The translations under genes and the position numbers were made by a program. A stretch of DNA of 64,000 nt. Origin: Parvibaculum indicum. GTDB taxonomy: Bacteria; Pseudomonadota; Alphaproteobacteria; Parvibaculales; Parvibaculaceae. Position 1 is the first letter of the stretch. Each line of letters begins with the position of its first letter. The notes under the pieces are model-generated. The model searched no databases and was not told the DNA's origin. It worked only from the letters and a program-made list of their open reading frames with translations. Of the stretch, positions 50,919-59,465 are shown piece by piece. The stretch spans positions 186,001-250,000 of the forward strand of contig NZ_JAASQO010000002.1 of assembly GCF_011762095.1 (NCBI RefSeq), given 5' to 3'.

Positions 50919-51398
50919 ATGGGACGGGTGGTATCGAATGCCTTCGGATATGGCGGACGGAGCAGCAAGGCGGTGCTTTGCCTCATGGCGGGGTTGTGCC
51001 TCGCCCCGGGCGCGATGACCGCGCAGGCCGCCTCGGTCGACATGACCGCCGTTTCCGAGCCGCACGAAAAGCCCCTTCCGCCGCCCGCGCCGGTACTCGC
51101 CCGCATCCCCTTTACGGAAGGCGACGCGACCGTTTCCAGAAATGCGGAAACGCAGATCGTCGCTTTCGCGCATGACTTCCGGAAGAAGAGCGGCCGCCTC
51201 ATGATCGTCGCCCATGCGGGTCCGCCGCGCGGCCAGGGCCTCGATGCGCGCCGCATCTCGCTCAAGCGCGCGCGCAAGGTGCGCGGCATACTCATCCGCG
51301 AAGGCATCGTGAAGGAACGCATCCTTGTGCGCGCGCTCGCAGGCGTGGAGGATAACGGCCCGACCGAGCGCGTCGACATCAACTACGCAGGCAGATAG
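50919..51398 (+). CDS. OmpA-like exported protein, small
   Basis: A 159-residue protein with a signal peptide (AVLCLMAGLCLAPGAMTAQA) and a short OmpA-like domain: RIPFTEGDATVSRNAETQIVAFAHDFRKKSGRLMIVAHAGPPRG ... ARRISLKRARKVRGILIREGIVKERILVRAL. The order FTEGDATVS (beta1), LMIVAHAG (beta2) and RISLKRARKVRGIL (helix) follows OmpA, but, as in the previous gene, the GHTD/R peptidoglycan motif is altered. It lies between the first OmpA-like gene and the MotA-like gene and is separated from the latter by 11 bp. Confidence 0.75.
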   Translation: MGRVVSNAFGYGGRSSKAVLCLMAGLCLAPGAMTAQAASVDMTAVSEPHEKPLPPPAPVLARIPFTEGDATVSRNAETQIVAFAHDFRKKSGRLMIVAHAGPPRGQGLDARRISLKRARKVRGILIREGIVKERILVRALAGVEDNGPTERVDINYAGR

Positions 51399-51409
51399 CA
51401 GGAACGGAC

Positions 51410-52324
51410 ATGGCGAAAAGAGATGGCGGCGGTTTCGAACTGTCCAAACCCGGCCCCTACCTGACACGAATGTTGCTCTTTCTCGTGCTGGCGGGCTTTC
51501 TCGTCGTCATTCTGGCGCCGCAGATCGAGACGGCCTTCATGTCCAATCCGGGCCTGAACGGCCTGATCCTCGGCGTTCTCGTCATCGGCATCCTCTATGC
51601 GTTCCGGCAGGTGATGAGCCTCACCGACGAAGTACGATGGGTAAACGAGTTCCGCCGCAGCGATCCCGGTCTTGCGATTTCCTCCGCGCCGAAGCTCCTC
51701 GCCCCGATGGCGACCATGCTGGGCGAGCGCAAGGGCCGCATGACGCTCAACACCTCCTCCATGCGCTCCATTCTGGATTCGCTGGGCTCGCGCCTGGAAG
51801 AGCAGCGCGAGATTTCGCGCTACATGATCGGCCTGCTCGTCTTTCTGGGCCTCTTGGGCACCTTCTGGGGCCTGCTGACCACGGTGACCTCCGTGGCGGG
51901 CACCATCGGCAGCCTGAGCGTCGAATCCGCCGACCCCGCCGCCGTCTTCACCAATCTGAAGGCCGGTCTGGAAGGCCCGCTGAAGGGCATGGGGACGGCG
52001 TTTTCGTCCTCGCTTTTCGGCCTGTCCGGATCGCTGGTGCTGGGCTTTCTCGACCTGCAGGCGGGCCAGGCGCAGAACCGGTTCTACAACGAACTGGAGG
52101 AATGGCTTTCCACGGTCACCGATATCGCCCATGCCGGCGAGCTGGCCGGTGCCGGGGCCGCCGAGCGCCTCGAGGCCATCGAAAAGCTTCTGGAACAGGA
52201 CGGCTCTCCGTCCGCGCAGGCGCTGATGGCGCTCGCCGGGCAGGTCACCGCGCTCACCGACCAGATGCGCAAGGAACAGGCCCTTCTCGAAGAGCTGACG
52301 AAGAAACTCGGCAAGACGGACTGA
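51410..52324 (+). CDS. MotA/TolQ/ExbB-family proton channel protein
   Basis: A 304-residue inner-membrane protein. It has a membrane pair near the N-terminus (MLLFLVLAGFLVVIL and NGLILGVLVIGILYAF), a cytoplasmic segment, then the channel pair ISRYMIGLLVFLGLLGTFWGLLTTV and GPLKGMGTAFSSSLFGLSGSLVLGFL, which matches the TolQ/ExbB/MotA pattern with GTFWGL. The C-terminus is a coiled coil. AGGAA lies 5 bases before the ATG. It forms a pair with the MotB-like protein next door (4 bp gap), but there are no flagellar genes, so it is not a flagellar stator by context. Confidence 0.85.
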   Translation: MAKRDGGGFELSKPGPYLTRMLLFLVLAGFLVVILAPQIETAFMSNPGLNGLILGVLVIGILYAFRQVMSLTDEVRWVNEFRRSDPGLAISSAPKLLAPMATMLGERKGRMTLNTSSMRSILDSLGSRLEEQREISRYMIGLLVFLGLLGTFWGLLTTVTSVAGTIGSLSVESADPAAVFTNLKAGLEGPLKGMGTAFSSSLFGLSGSLVLGFLDLQAGQAQNRFYNELEEWLSTVTDIAHAGELAGAGAAERLEAIEKLLEQDGSPSAQALMALAGQVTALTDQMRKEQALLEELTKKLGKTD

Positions 52325-52328
52325 GCGC

Positions 52329-53351
52329 ATGGCCATCGGCTCCAGAAAGATCAGGGGACGCGCCCCGAGCACCGACTACTGGCCCGGCTTCGTCGACGCC
52401 ATGTCGAGCCTGCTGCTCGTCCTCATCTTCCTGCTGACGATCTTCATGATCACGCAGTTCTTCCTGACGCAGATCGTCTCCAACAAGGATTCCGCGCTCG
52501 ACTATCTGAAGAACCAGATCGCCGAACTGACCAGCCAGCTCGCCGTGTCGAAACGCGAAAAGGCCGATTTGCAGTCGACCATCGCCTCGCTGCAGGCCTC
52601 TCTCTCCGCCGCCAATGAAGAGAAGGACCGCCTGTCCGGCAGGCTCGCCGAGGCGGAAGGGTCCGGCGACAAGGTATCGGCGCTGCAGGACAGGCTCGAC
52701 GCCGAGAAGGAAATCTCCGACGACGCGCTCCGGCAGGTCGCCCTGCTCAACGAACAGATCGCCGCCATGCGCCACCAGCTGGCCCAGCTTCAGGCCGCGC
52801 TCGACGCAGCGGAGAAAAAGGACGAGGAATCCCAGGCGCAGATCGCCAATCTCGGCAAACGCCTCAATGCCGCGCTCGCCCAGAAGGTGCAGGAACTGGC
52901 CCGCTACCGCTCCGACTTCTTCGGCCGCCTGCGGGAAATTCTCGGCGACAGGAAAGACATCGAAGTGGTGGGCGACCGCTTCGTCATCCAGTCGGAAATC
53001 TTCTTCGATTCAGGTTCGGCCGATCTGAGCCCGGAAGGAAACCGCGAACTGACGCAGATCGCCGACGCGGTGAAGCAGATCGCAAGGGAAATCCCCGCCG
53101 ACATCCCCTGGGTGCTGCGCGTGGACGGCCACACCGACGCCAACCCGATCAACACGCCGGAATTTCCCTCCAACTGGGAACTCTCCGCCGCGCGCGCGCT
53201 GGAAGTGGTCCACCTGCTGGAAAACGAAGGCGTTCCGCCCAAGCGGCTCGTCGCCGCCGGCTTCGGCGAATACCAGCCGCTGGTGACGGGCACCTCGCCC
53301 GACGCCGACCGGCGCAACCGCCGCATCGAGTTCAAGCTGACGGAACGGTGA
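52329..53351 (+). CDS. MotB-like OmpA-domain protein with coiled coil
   Basis: A 340-residue protein with one N-terminal membrane helix (GFVDAMSSLLLVLIFLLTIFMI), preceded by TDYWPGFVDAM; the Asp is at the place of the proton-binding Asp of MotB. Then comes a long coiled coil (about 50-190) and a C-terminal OmpA domain (IFFDSGSADLSPEGNRELTQIADA, WVLRVDGHTDANPINT, NWELSAARALEVVHLLENEGVPPKRLVAAGFGEYQP) with the intact GHTD and Arg motifs that bind peptidoglycan. With its MotA-like partner it should be a proton-driven unit anchored to the wall; its load is unknown. It lacks flagellar and gliding partners in the window. Confidence 0.85.
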   Translation: MAIGSRKIRGRAPSTDYWPGFVDAMSSLLLVLIFLLTIFMITQFFLTQIVSNKDSALDYLKNQIAELTSQLAVSKREKADLQSTIASLQASLSAANEEKDRLSGRLAEAEGSGDKVSALQDRLDAEKEISDDALRQVALLNEQIAAMRHQLAQLQAALDAAEKKDEESQAQIANLGKRLNAALAQKVQELARYRSDFFGRLREILGDRKDIEVVGDRFVIQSEIFFDSGSADLSPEGNRELTQIADAVKQIAREIPADIPWVLRVDGHTDANPINTPEFPSNWELSAARALEVVHLLENEGVPPKRLVAAGFGEYQPLVTGTSPDADRRNRRIEFKLTER

Positions 53352-53374
53352 GCGGCCCGGGGCACCCTTCTCGT

Positions 53375-53456
53375 GTCATTGCGAGGAGCAAAGCGACGAC
53401 GCAATCCAGCGCTTCACCCTATCGCCTCTGGATTGCTTCGCTTCGCTCGCAATGAC
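53375..53456. repeat. Paired-palindrome repeat, family C copy 2
   Basis: Left arm GTCATTGCGAGGAGCAAAG ... GCAATCCAG (53375-53409) and right arm CTGGATTGC ... GCTCGCAATGAC (53428-53456) are inverted relatives around the centre CGCTTCACCCTATCGCCT. The same plan is seen at 12040-12129. It lies between the MotB-like gene and the convergent paraoxonase-like gene. Confidence 0.85.
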
Positions 53457-53470
53457 GAGCATAAAACACC

Positions 53471-54574
53471 TCAATAGGCCTTCATCTCAGTGTTCTGCTT
53501 GCAGGCGAGGATCTTCGGCTCGAATACCGCGCCGATGAGCATTTGATCCTTGTAGCCCGCCGCGACCGAAAGACCGGAAATCTGCTCGCCCTTGTCGAGA
53601 TAGATCGTTCCGGCCTTGCCGCCGCCTTCCATTGCAGGTTCGACGCGCACCACCTGGCCCGGCGACGGCGCCTCGGGATCGCCGGCATGTTCCATGAACA
53701 TGACGAGATCGGGATGCGCGCCGATGAGCAGCGTACCGTCCGGCAAGACGTCGATATTGTCCGTGCCCGTTCCGAGCCGGGCGAAATCGAACGCCTCCAG
53801 CGACCCGCTTTGAGGCTCGCGCTTGTAGACATGCAACGCCGCCTCCATGGTCGTCGTCACATAGATCCGCATCCCGTCCGGGCTCACATTGATGCCGTTG
53901 GGATAGCCCAGCGTTCCGGCGGCGACCCGCATCTCGCTGCCGTCGTAATAGACGACATTGCCGTTCCGCAGCAGCAGGAAGTCGTCCACCATCTTGCCGG
54001 TGGGCGAAGACGTCCCGTGATCGTTGGTCGCATAGAAGCTGTCGGGGCCGACCGCGACCACATCGTTGGGAGAGACGAGAAGCGAGCTGCGCACGGTCTG
54101 CGCAAGCGTGAGCTGGTTGTCGTCGCCGATGTCGTAGATGAGGATTTCGCTGGCCGCGCTGGCCGGATGATTGACGACGAAGAGCCGCCGTATTCCGGCC
54201 GCGTCTTCATAGAGCGATATGCCGTGAGGACGGAAACTCTCCGGCGCGCGAGGCGTCGCGGGACGAAGGCCCCAATCCTCGCGCGGCCCCTTCAGGTCGA
54301 TGAGATAGATCCCGCCGCGCACGGCATCGCTGCCCTCGCCGCCCGCCATGACGGCCCGCCGGTCATAGGCGGACACGAAAGCCACGCCGCGTTCGGTATC
54401 CACCGCGATGTCTTCCGGCCCCGGCACGGAGCGGATTTCATGGCAATCGGCGGCGACTTCCGTCTTGATCTCGGTGAAATAGCCCGCGGCCGACAGAAAG
54501 CGCCAGGTCAGCACACTGCCGATAAACACCACCGCGAATACGGCCAGACCCGAATACACCAGCCATCTGGGCAT
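53471..54574 (-). CDS. Paraoxonase (PON)-like arylesterase/lactonase
   Basis: A 367-residue protein whose order of motifs matches animal paraoxonases: an N-terminal hydrophobic helix (WLVYSGLAVFAVVFIGSVLTW) as anchor or uncleaved signal, GPEDIAVD (calcium-site Glu/Asp), FRPHGISLY (catalytic His region), SPNDVVAVGPDSFYATNDHG, YPNGINVSPDGMRIYV and TDNIDVLPDGTLLIGAHPD (calcium Asp/Asn). In PON1 these form a six-bladed propeller that hydrolyses lactones and aryl esters. The ATG at 54574 has GGGGAGGGG 5 bases upstream, better than the start at 54598. It lies on the strand of the ABC gene, 38 bp after it. Confidence 0.85.
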   Translation of the reverse strand: MPRWLVYSGLAVFAVVFIGSVLTWRFLSAAGYFTEIKTEVAADCHEIRSVPGPEDIAVDTERGVAFVSAYDRRAVMAGGEGSDAVRGGIYLIDLKGPREDWGLRPATPRAPESFRPHGISLYEDAAGIRRLFVVNHPASAASEILIYDIGDDNQLTLAQTVRSSLLVSPNDVVAVGPDSFYATNDHGTSSPTGKMVDDFLLLRNGNVVYYDGSEMRVAAGTLGYPNGINVSPDGMRIYVTTTMEAALHVYKREPQSGSLEAFDFARLGTGTDNIDVLPDGTLLIGAHPDLVMFMEHAGDPEAPSPGQVVRVEPAMEGGGKAGTIYLDKGEQISGLSVAAGYKDQMLIGAVFEPKILACKQNTEMKAY

Positions 54575-54612
54575 CCGCCCCTCCCCTGTTGGTCTCATTG
54601 TCCGTTTGGTCT

Positions 54613-56454
54613 CTATTGCGCGATCGCTGCGGCCTGCAGCGCCTCGACGGATCCCCCTGCAAATTGCAGCCTGGCGAGCCTCCCGTAAAGCCCGCCATTG
54701 GAAACGAGTTCCTTGTGGGTGCCCGTTTCGACCACCCGGCCGTTTTCCATGACGATAATCCGGTCGGCCTTGAGCACGGTGGCGAGCCGGTGCGCGATGA
54801 CCAGCGTCGTGCGGTTCTGCATCAGCTCTTCAAGGGCGGCCTGCACGAGATGCTCGCTCTCGCTGTCGAGCGCGCTCGTCGCCTCGTCGAGCAGCAGCAC
54901 CGGCGCGTCGCGCAGGATGGCGCGCGCAATGGCGATACGCTGGCGCTGCCCGCCGGACAGCGTCACGCCCCGCTCGCCCACATGGGTGTCGTAGCCCTTG
55001 GGCAGCGCTTCGGCGAATTCGGCGATCCGGGCCGCCTGCGCCGCCGCGCGCACTTCCGCGTCGCTCGCTTCCGGGCGGCCGTAACGGATGTTCTCGGCGA
55101 CCGTCGTGCCGAACATCACCGTGTCCTGCGGCACCACGGCCAGATGCTTGCGCACTTCTTCCGGATCTGCTTCCGCCAGATCGATGCCGTCCAGCATCAC
55201 CCTGCCCGATTGCGGGTCGTAGAAACGCAGGAGGAGCTGGAAGACGGTACTCTTGCCCGCGCCGGACGGGCCCACCAGCGCCACCGTCTCGCCGGGCGTT
55301 ATATCCAACGAGAATTCGTGCAGCGCGGAGAAATCGGGCCGCGTCGGATAGGAGAAGGTCACCTTGTCGAAGCCGATGGCACCCGCCACGCGGCTCGGCA
55401 GCGCCCTGGGGTTCGCCGGAGCCTGAATTTCAGGCTCCACATGCAGCAGTTCCACCAGACGCTCCGTCGCGCCCGCCGCCATCTGCATGTCGCCCCATAC
55501 CTCGGAGAGCGAGGCGAGCGAGGTCGCCGCGAACAGCGCATAGAGGATGAATTCGGCGAGATTGCCGCCCGTCATCGTGCCTTCCAGCACGGCCTTGGCG
55601 CCGAGCCAGAGCACCACCACCACGCTCGACATGCCGAGGAAAAAGATCAGCGCCGTCAGCACGGCCCGCGCCGTGATGCGCCCGCGCGCGGCATTGAAGG
55701 TCCGCTCCACCGTCTCGGAGAACCGCTCGATCTCGATCTTTTCATGCGTGAAGGCCTGCACGGTCTGCACCGCGTTGAGGCTTTCGGTGCCGAAGGCGCT
55801 CGAATCCGCCAGCCGGTCCTGGCTGTCGCGCGAAAGCCGCCGGACCCAGCGCCCCAGCAGGATGAGGGGCAACATGATCGCGGGGATGGCGAAAAGCACG
55901 TAAAGCGACAGGCGCGGGCTCGTATAGACCATCATCGACACTGCGCCGATAAAGAGGAAGAGATTGCGCAGCGCCACCGAGGCCGACGATCCCACCACCT
56001 GCTTGATGAGCGTGGTGTCGGCGGTGAGACGCGACAGCACCTCGCCCGTCCGCGTCATCTCGAAAAAGGCGGGCGACAGGCGCAGCACATGCGCATAGAC
56101 CGCGCTGCGGATATCGGCCACCACGCGCTCGCCGAGCCAGCTCACGAAGAAGAAACGCGAGGCCGACGACACCCCCAGTACCGCCGCGACCCCGATCAGC
56201 GCCAGAAAATACTGGTCGATCAGCGAGGCATCCTCGGCATTGAAGCCGTGATCGATGATGCGGCCCGTGGCCAGCGGAAAGGCGAGCGTGGCCAGCGTCG
56301 CGCCCATCAGGGAGATCAGCGCCATCAGCAGCATGCCCTTGTAGCGCCCCAGAAACGGCCTGAGCTTGCCGATGGGTCCCACACCGCGCGCCGGCGCGCG
56401 GCGCAGGGCCTCTTCCTCAATGGCTTCGGCGACGGTATTGGCTGACCTGCTCAT
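54613..56454 (-). CDS. ABC transporter, transmembrane-ATPase fusion (MsbA-like exporter)
   Basis: A 613-residue half-transporter: an N-terminal six-helix membrane domain (about 40-330) and a C-terminal ATPase with Walker [18 protein letters not shown]-loop [19 protein letters not shown], signature [16 protein letters not shown], Walker [13 protein letters not shown] and H-loop IAHRLATV, in order. It resembles lipid A or multidrug exporters; substrate unknown. The ATG at 56454 starts the likely protein; the frame upstream is open to 56742 but would overlap the rpmE promoter. It is divergent from rpmE. Confidence 0.92.
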   Translation of the reverse strand: MSRSANTVAEAIEEEALRRAPARGVGPIGKLRPFLGRYKGMLLMALISLMGATLATLAFPLATGRIIDHGFNAEDASLIDQYFLALIGVAAVLGVSSASRFFFVSWLGERVVADIRSAVYAHVLRLSPAFFEMTRTGEVLSRLTADTTLIKQVVGSSASVALRNLFLFIGAVSMMVYTSPRLSLYVLFAIPAIMLPLILLGRWVRRLSRDSQDRLADSSAFGTESLNAVQTVQAFTHEKIEIERFSETVERTFNAARGRITARAVLTALIFFLGMSSVVVVLWLGAKAVLEGTMTGGNLAEFILYALFAATSLASLSEVWGDMQMAAGATERLVELLHVEPEIQAPANPRALPSRVAGAIGFDKVTFSYPTRPDFSALHEFSLDITPGETVALVGPSGAGKSTVFQLLLRFYDPQSGRVMLDGIDLAEADPEEVRKHLAVVPQDTVMFGTTVAENIRYGRPEASDAEVRAAAQAARIAEFAEALPKGYDTHVGERGVTLSGGQRQRIAIARAILRDAPVLLLDEATSALDSESEHLVQAALEELMQNRTTLVIAHRLATVLKADRIIVMENGRVVETGTHKELVSNGGLYGRLARLQFAGGSVEALQAAAIAQ

Positions 56455-56659
56455 CGATGGACCTGGAAACTGTTGGCAAAAAGGGCCGGTCCGGGCAAAG
56501 GGCTTCCTGCCGAAAGCGGGCCCGCGGCATGTTCCGGTGAGGTTGTATATCAACCCGTTGGACAGCCAACAATCTGAGGCGGCCCGCCCGCGCCGATATG
56601 TCCCGCCCCCGGCAATTACAAATGCGTAAGGAAACCGCCGGAAAGGCGTGCCAAACCCC

Positions 56660-56688
56660 TTGCACGGGGCGGGGCTCTTCGTTATAAG
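56660..56688 (+). promoter_or_regulatory. Predicted promoter for rpmE
   Basis: TTGCAC (56660-56665) and TATAAG (56683-56688) with 17-bp spacing, 81 bp before the rpmE start. Good match to a sigma-70 type promoter. The 56455-56768 gap otherwise shows no gene. Confidence 0.7.
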
Positions 56689-56768
56689 CCCCCATTCCGG
56701 CAGCGCGGGCGATGAGCCGTCGCGCGCCGGCATCCGCGACATTCAAGCCCTTCAGGAAGGCGCGAGCC

Positions 56769-56987
56769 ATGAAGAAAGACATTCATCCCGAGTACCACGT
56801 CATCAACGTGGCCATGACCGACGGGACCACCTTCCAGACCCGCAGCACCTGGGGCGCGGAAGGCGACACGATGACCCTCGATATCGACCCGACCACCCAT
56901 CCGGCCTGGACGGGCGGCTCGGCGCAGCTCGTCGACCGTGGCGGTCGTGTGAGCCGCTTCAAGAAGAAGTTCGACTTCATCAAGTAA
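56769..56987 (+). CDS. rpmE: 50S ribosomal protein L31
   Basis: A 72-residue ribosomal protein (bL31) starting [29 protein letters not shown] and ending [11 protein letters not shown]. It has no cysteines, so it is the non-zinc form. AGGAAGG lies upstream of the ATG. It stands alone with its own promoter and terminator, as is usual. Confidence 0.95.
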   Translation: MKKDIHPEYHVINVAMTDGTTFQTRSTWGAEGDTMTLDIDPTTHPAWTGGSAQLVDRGGRVSRFKKKFDFIK

Positions 56988-57011
56988 GGCGATATCGCCC
57001 GAACGACGCGA

Positions 57012-57051
57012 AAAAGCCCCGCTTTCCATATGGAAGGCGGGGCTTTCGTTT
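57012..57051 (+). terminator. Rho-independent terminator after rpmE
   Basis: AAAGCCCCGC and GCGGGGCTTT form a strong stem, extended by TTTCC/GGAA, with T residues after. It begins 25 bp after the rpmE stop and stands before the convergent rcdA gene. Confidence 0.88.
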
Positions 57052-57074
57052 TGTCCGATGGAAGAATGCGGCGC

Positions 57075-57629
57075 CTATTCGGGAACCGGAAAGCGCAGCA
57101 CGTTCTCCTGGAAGAAATCTTCGGCCCGGCGGATCTGATCGGCCACGGGATTGGCCGCGCGCGACCGCGTCTGCACGCCCCGCCTCAACTGATCGTCCAG
57201 CCTTTCCACCCGCTCGTAAAGCCGCTCGGACCGCTCGACGAGTTCGAGGAAAGCCTCCGGCAGGCCCGGCGTCTCCTTCATGGAGGCCGTATCGGCCAGT
57301 TCCCTGGCCGAGAGCCGGTAACGCTCGTCCTCGGCCTCTTCCGGCGACACTTCGGCGCTCACCACGGCCTTGCGGATCAGGAGCCAGGCGGCCACCTGCA
57401 TCAGCCTGGTGGTCAGGCGCATGCTCTCCGTCGCATAGGCAAGCGAGGCATGACGGTTCAGATAGCGCGCCGCCTCCCGTCCATCCCCGTCCAGATAGGC
57501 CGAGGTCTGTTCCACCAGCAACATTCCCTCTTCATAGGTCCGCTCGAAGAGCTCGCGCTGCATGGTCGCCGCCAGCCCGGTGCCGGGCTCTGCGAAAACG
57601 ATTTCGTCGGGATTTTCATTTCTTGTCAT
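57075..57629 (-). CDS. rcdA: DUF1465 family protein, RcdA-like (regulator of CtrA degradation)
   Basis: A 184-residue all-helical protein of DUF1465, the family of Caulobacter RcdA, an adaptor that helps ClpXP degrade CtrA. The helix TYEEGMLLVEQTSAYLDGDGREAARYLNRHASLAYATESMRLTTRLMQVAAWLL is characteristic; the C-terminus is charged and probably flexible. The ATG at 57629 is favoured because GGGAG lies about 6 bases upstream; ATGs at 57635 and 57656 are alternatives. It is near the CtrA-linked trcR gene and a DUF1192 gene, which recur together in Alphaproteobacteria. Confidence 0.78.
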   Translation of the reverse strand: MTRNENPDEIVFAEPGTGLAATMQRELFERTYEEGMLLVEQTSAYLDGDGREAARYLNRHASLAYATESMRLTTRLMQVAAWLLIRKAVVSAEVSPEEAEDERYRLSARELADTASMKETPGLPEAFLELVERSERLYERVERLDDQLRRGVQTRSRAANPVADQIRRAEDFFQENVLRFPVPE

Positions 57630-57783
57630 TGCCATCTCCCACCCTGTCGGGTGGTCCATCTCGAAACAACCTGACGGACAGGCATCAAGAGCCATGCCAG
57701 CGCAGGCTGTGCCGCAACGGGCCATAAACAGGGGGATGAGGCCGAAACCTACCCGGAAAAGGCGCCCGGACAAAGACGCCTGG

Positions 57784-57813
57784 ACAAAAAAGAGCCGCGG
57801 CGAACCGCGGCTC
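57784..57813 (-). terminator. Rho-independent terminator between the DUF1192 gene and rcdA
   Basis: On the minus strand a 9-bp stem (GAGCCGCGG / CCGCGGCTC) with loop TTCG is followed by six T residues. It lies 200 bp beyond the DUF1192 stop and 155 bp before the rcdA ATG. Two smaller hairpins precede it (GAGTGG/CCACTC near 57840 and AATCCAG/CTGGATT near 57861). Confidence 0.88.
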
Positions 57814-58012
57814 AAGTTAAAACAGGGAGGCGTCAAACAGAGTGGATAGGAGCCACTCAAAATCCAGATGGCTGGATTTACGCAAGGTCACCCTAGCAAC
57901 CTCTTACTAACAGAAGCTTACCCTTGTGGCAATTTGCCGCAAGGGCGGAAGCCGGATTTTTACCCGATAACGGACAAATAAATCGTTTTATTCCAATGAG
58001 TTACGTCATTGC

Positions 58013-58210
58013 CTACTTTTTGAACAGCGCTTCCGCCTCCGACCGGCTTCCCCGCTTGCTATCCAGAAAATTGCGCACACGCTCGATTTCACCTTCCAGC
58101 GCCGTGATTCGTTCCTGAAGCTCCTCGATGCCGAGAAGGCTCAGATCCTCTTTCAGAAATGCGCTCAGCGACGCGGCCCGCTGACGGCGAGGTTCGTTGT
58201 CGTCATCCAT
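58013..58210 (-). CDS. DUF1192 family small protein
   Basis: A 65-residue protein with an acidic start (MDDDNEPRRQR), the motif LSLLGIEELQERITALEGEIERVRNFLDSKR (short coiled coil) and a SEAEALFKK tail, fitting DUF1192, a short alphaproteobacterial family of unknown role. The ATG at 58210 follows GAGAGGA at a somewhat long distance. It is divergent from the quinone oxidoreductase gene. Confidence 0.8.
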   Translation of the reverse strand: MDDDNEPRRQRAASLSAFLKEDLSLLGIEELQERITALEGEIERVRNFLDSKRGSRSEAEALFKK

Positions 58211-58335
58211 CGTTCTCGTCCTCTCATTTCCGGACATCTCTCGTCTCACGCCCAGTGTGAAAGCGGCGGTCTTGACCTGCAAGCGGGGCGCGCGGATTGT
58301 CCGGTATCCGACCCATTCCCCTTCAGGAGCCCCCC

Positions 58336-59340
58336 ATGCCAGACGCCCTTCCCGCCCGGATGACCGCCATCGCCATCAAGGAGCCCGGCGGCCCCGACAT
58401 GCTGGTGCCCGCCGAGATCGACCGCCCGGAGCCGGGCCATGGCGAAATCCTGATCCGGGTCGGCGCGGCCGGCGTGAACCGGCCCGACGTCATCCAGCGT
58501 CAGGGCTTCTACCCCGCCCCGCCCGGCGCGCCGGAAACCCCCGGCCTGGAAGTCGCCGGCGAAGTGGTGGCGACGGGCCCCGGCGTCACCGCCTGGAAGA
58601 CGGGCGATCGCGTCTGCGCGCTGGTAGGCGGCGGCGGCTATGCCGAATATTGCCTGGCCCATGAAAGCCACGCCCTGCCCGTACCCGCCGGGTTCGGCCT
58701 GACCGAGGCGGCGGCCCTGCCGGAAACCTTCTTCACCGTCTGGACCAATGTCTTCGAGCGCGGTGCGCTGAAGGCGGGCGAAACCTTCCTCGTCCATGGC
58801 GGCACCAGCGGCATCGGCACCACCGCCATCCAGCTCGCCTCGCTGATGGGCGCCCGCGTCTTCGCCACGGCGGGCTCGCCCGAAAAATGCGAGGCCTGCC
58901 TGAAACTCGGCGCGGAAGCCGCCATCGACTACAAGACCCAGGATTTCGTGGCAGAAACGAAGTCCCTCACCGGAGGGCGCGGCGTCGATGTGATCCTCGA
59001 CATGGTGGGCGGGGACTATATTCCCCGTAATATCAAATCCGCGGCCCAGGACGGCCGGATCGTCTCCATCGCCTTCCTGAACGGCTCCACGGCGGAAGTG
59101 AACTTCATGCCGATCATGCTGAAACGGCTGACGCTGACGGGCTCCACGCTGCGCGCCCGGGGCATCGAGGAAAAAGCGGCCATCGCCGCCGCGCTGCGGG
59201 AAAAGGTCTGGCCGCTGCTGGAGGCGGGCCGGGCAAAACCCGTCATCGACGCGACTTTCCCCCTCCGGGACGCCGCAAAGGCCCATGAACGCATGGAATC
59301 CAGCGCCCATATCGGCAAGCTCATGCTCACATTGGAGTGA
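58336..59340 (+). CDS. NAD(P)H quinone oxidoreductase, zinc-less MDR family
   Basis: A 334-residue medium-chain reductase of the quinone oxidoreductase (PIG3-like) branch. It has AAGVNRPDVIQRQGFYP, PGLEVAGEVVATGPGV, and the cofactor loop VHGGTSGIGTTAIQLAS (AxxGxxG-like, about residue 150), with RGVDVILDMVGG later. Catalytic-zinc cysteines are absent. The ATG at 58336 follows CAGGAG. The members reduce quinones by one or two electrons; the native substrate is unknown. Divergent from the DUF1192 gene. Confidence 0.9.
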   Translation: MPDALPARMTAIAIKEPGGPDMLVPAEIDRPEPGHGEILIRVGAAGVNRPDVIQRQGFYPAPPGAPETPGLEVAGEVVATGPGVTAWKTGDRVCALVGGGGYAEYCLAHESHALPVPAGFGLTEAAALPETFFTVWTNVFERGALKAGETFLVHGGTSGIGTTAIQLASLMGARVFATAGSPEKCEACLKLGAEAAIDYKTQDFVAETKSLTGGRGVDVILDMVGGDYIPRNIKSAAQDGRIVSIAFLNGSTAEVNFMPIMLKRLTLTGSTLRARGIEEKAAIAAALREKVWPLLEAGRAKPVIDATFPLRDAAKAHERMESSAHIGKLMLTLE

Positions 59341-59465
59341 GCAAGGCCCGGATCGGGCTTTCATTGGAAGCCGTTTGAAATTATATAAGCGGCATACCCA
59401 CTCAATTCTCGATCAGGAGAAAAGGGGTCATCCGGCTGAAACCCGGGTGAACCAGAGGAGATGAT

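Noticed and set aside
50919-53351. MotA/MotB-like pair as part of a Zorya anti-phage system
   Set aside because: ZorA/ZorB have such domains, but no ZorC, ZorD or ZorE-like helicase or nuclease gene follows; the neighbours are a repeat and a paraoxonase-like gene. A housekeeping or unknown envelope role is more likely.
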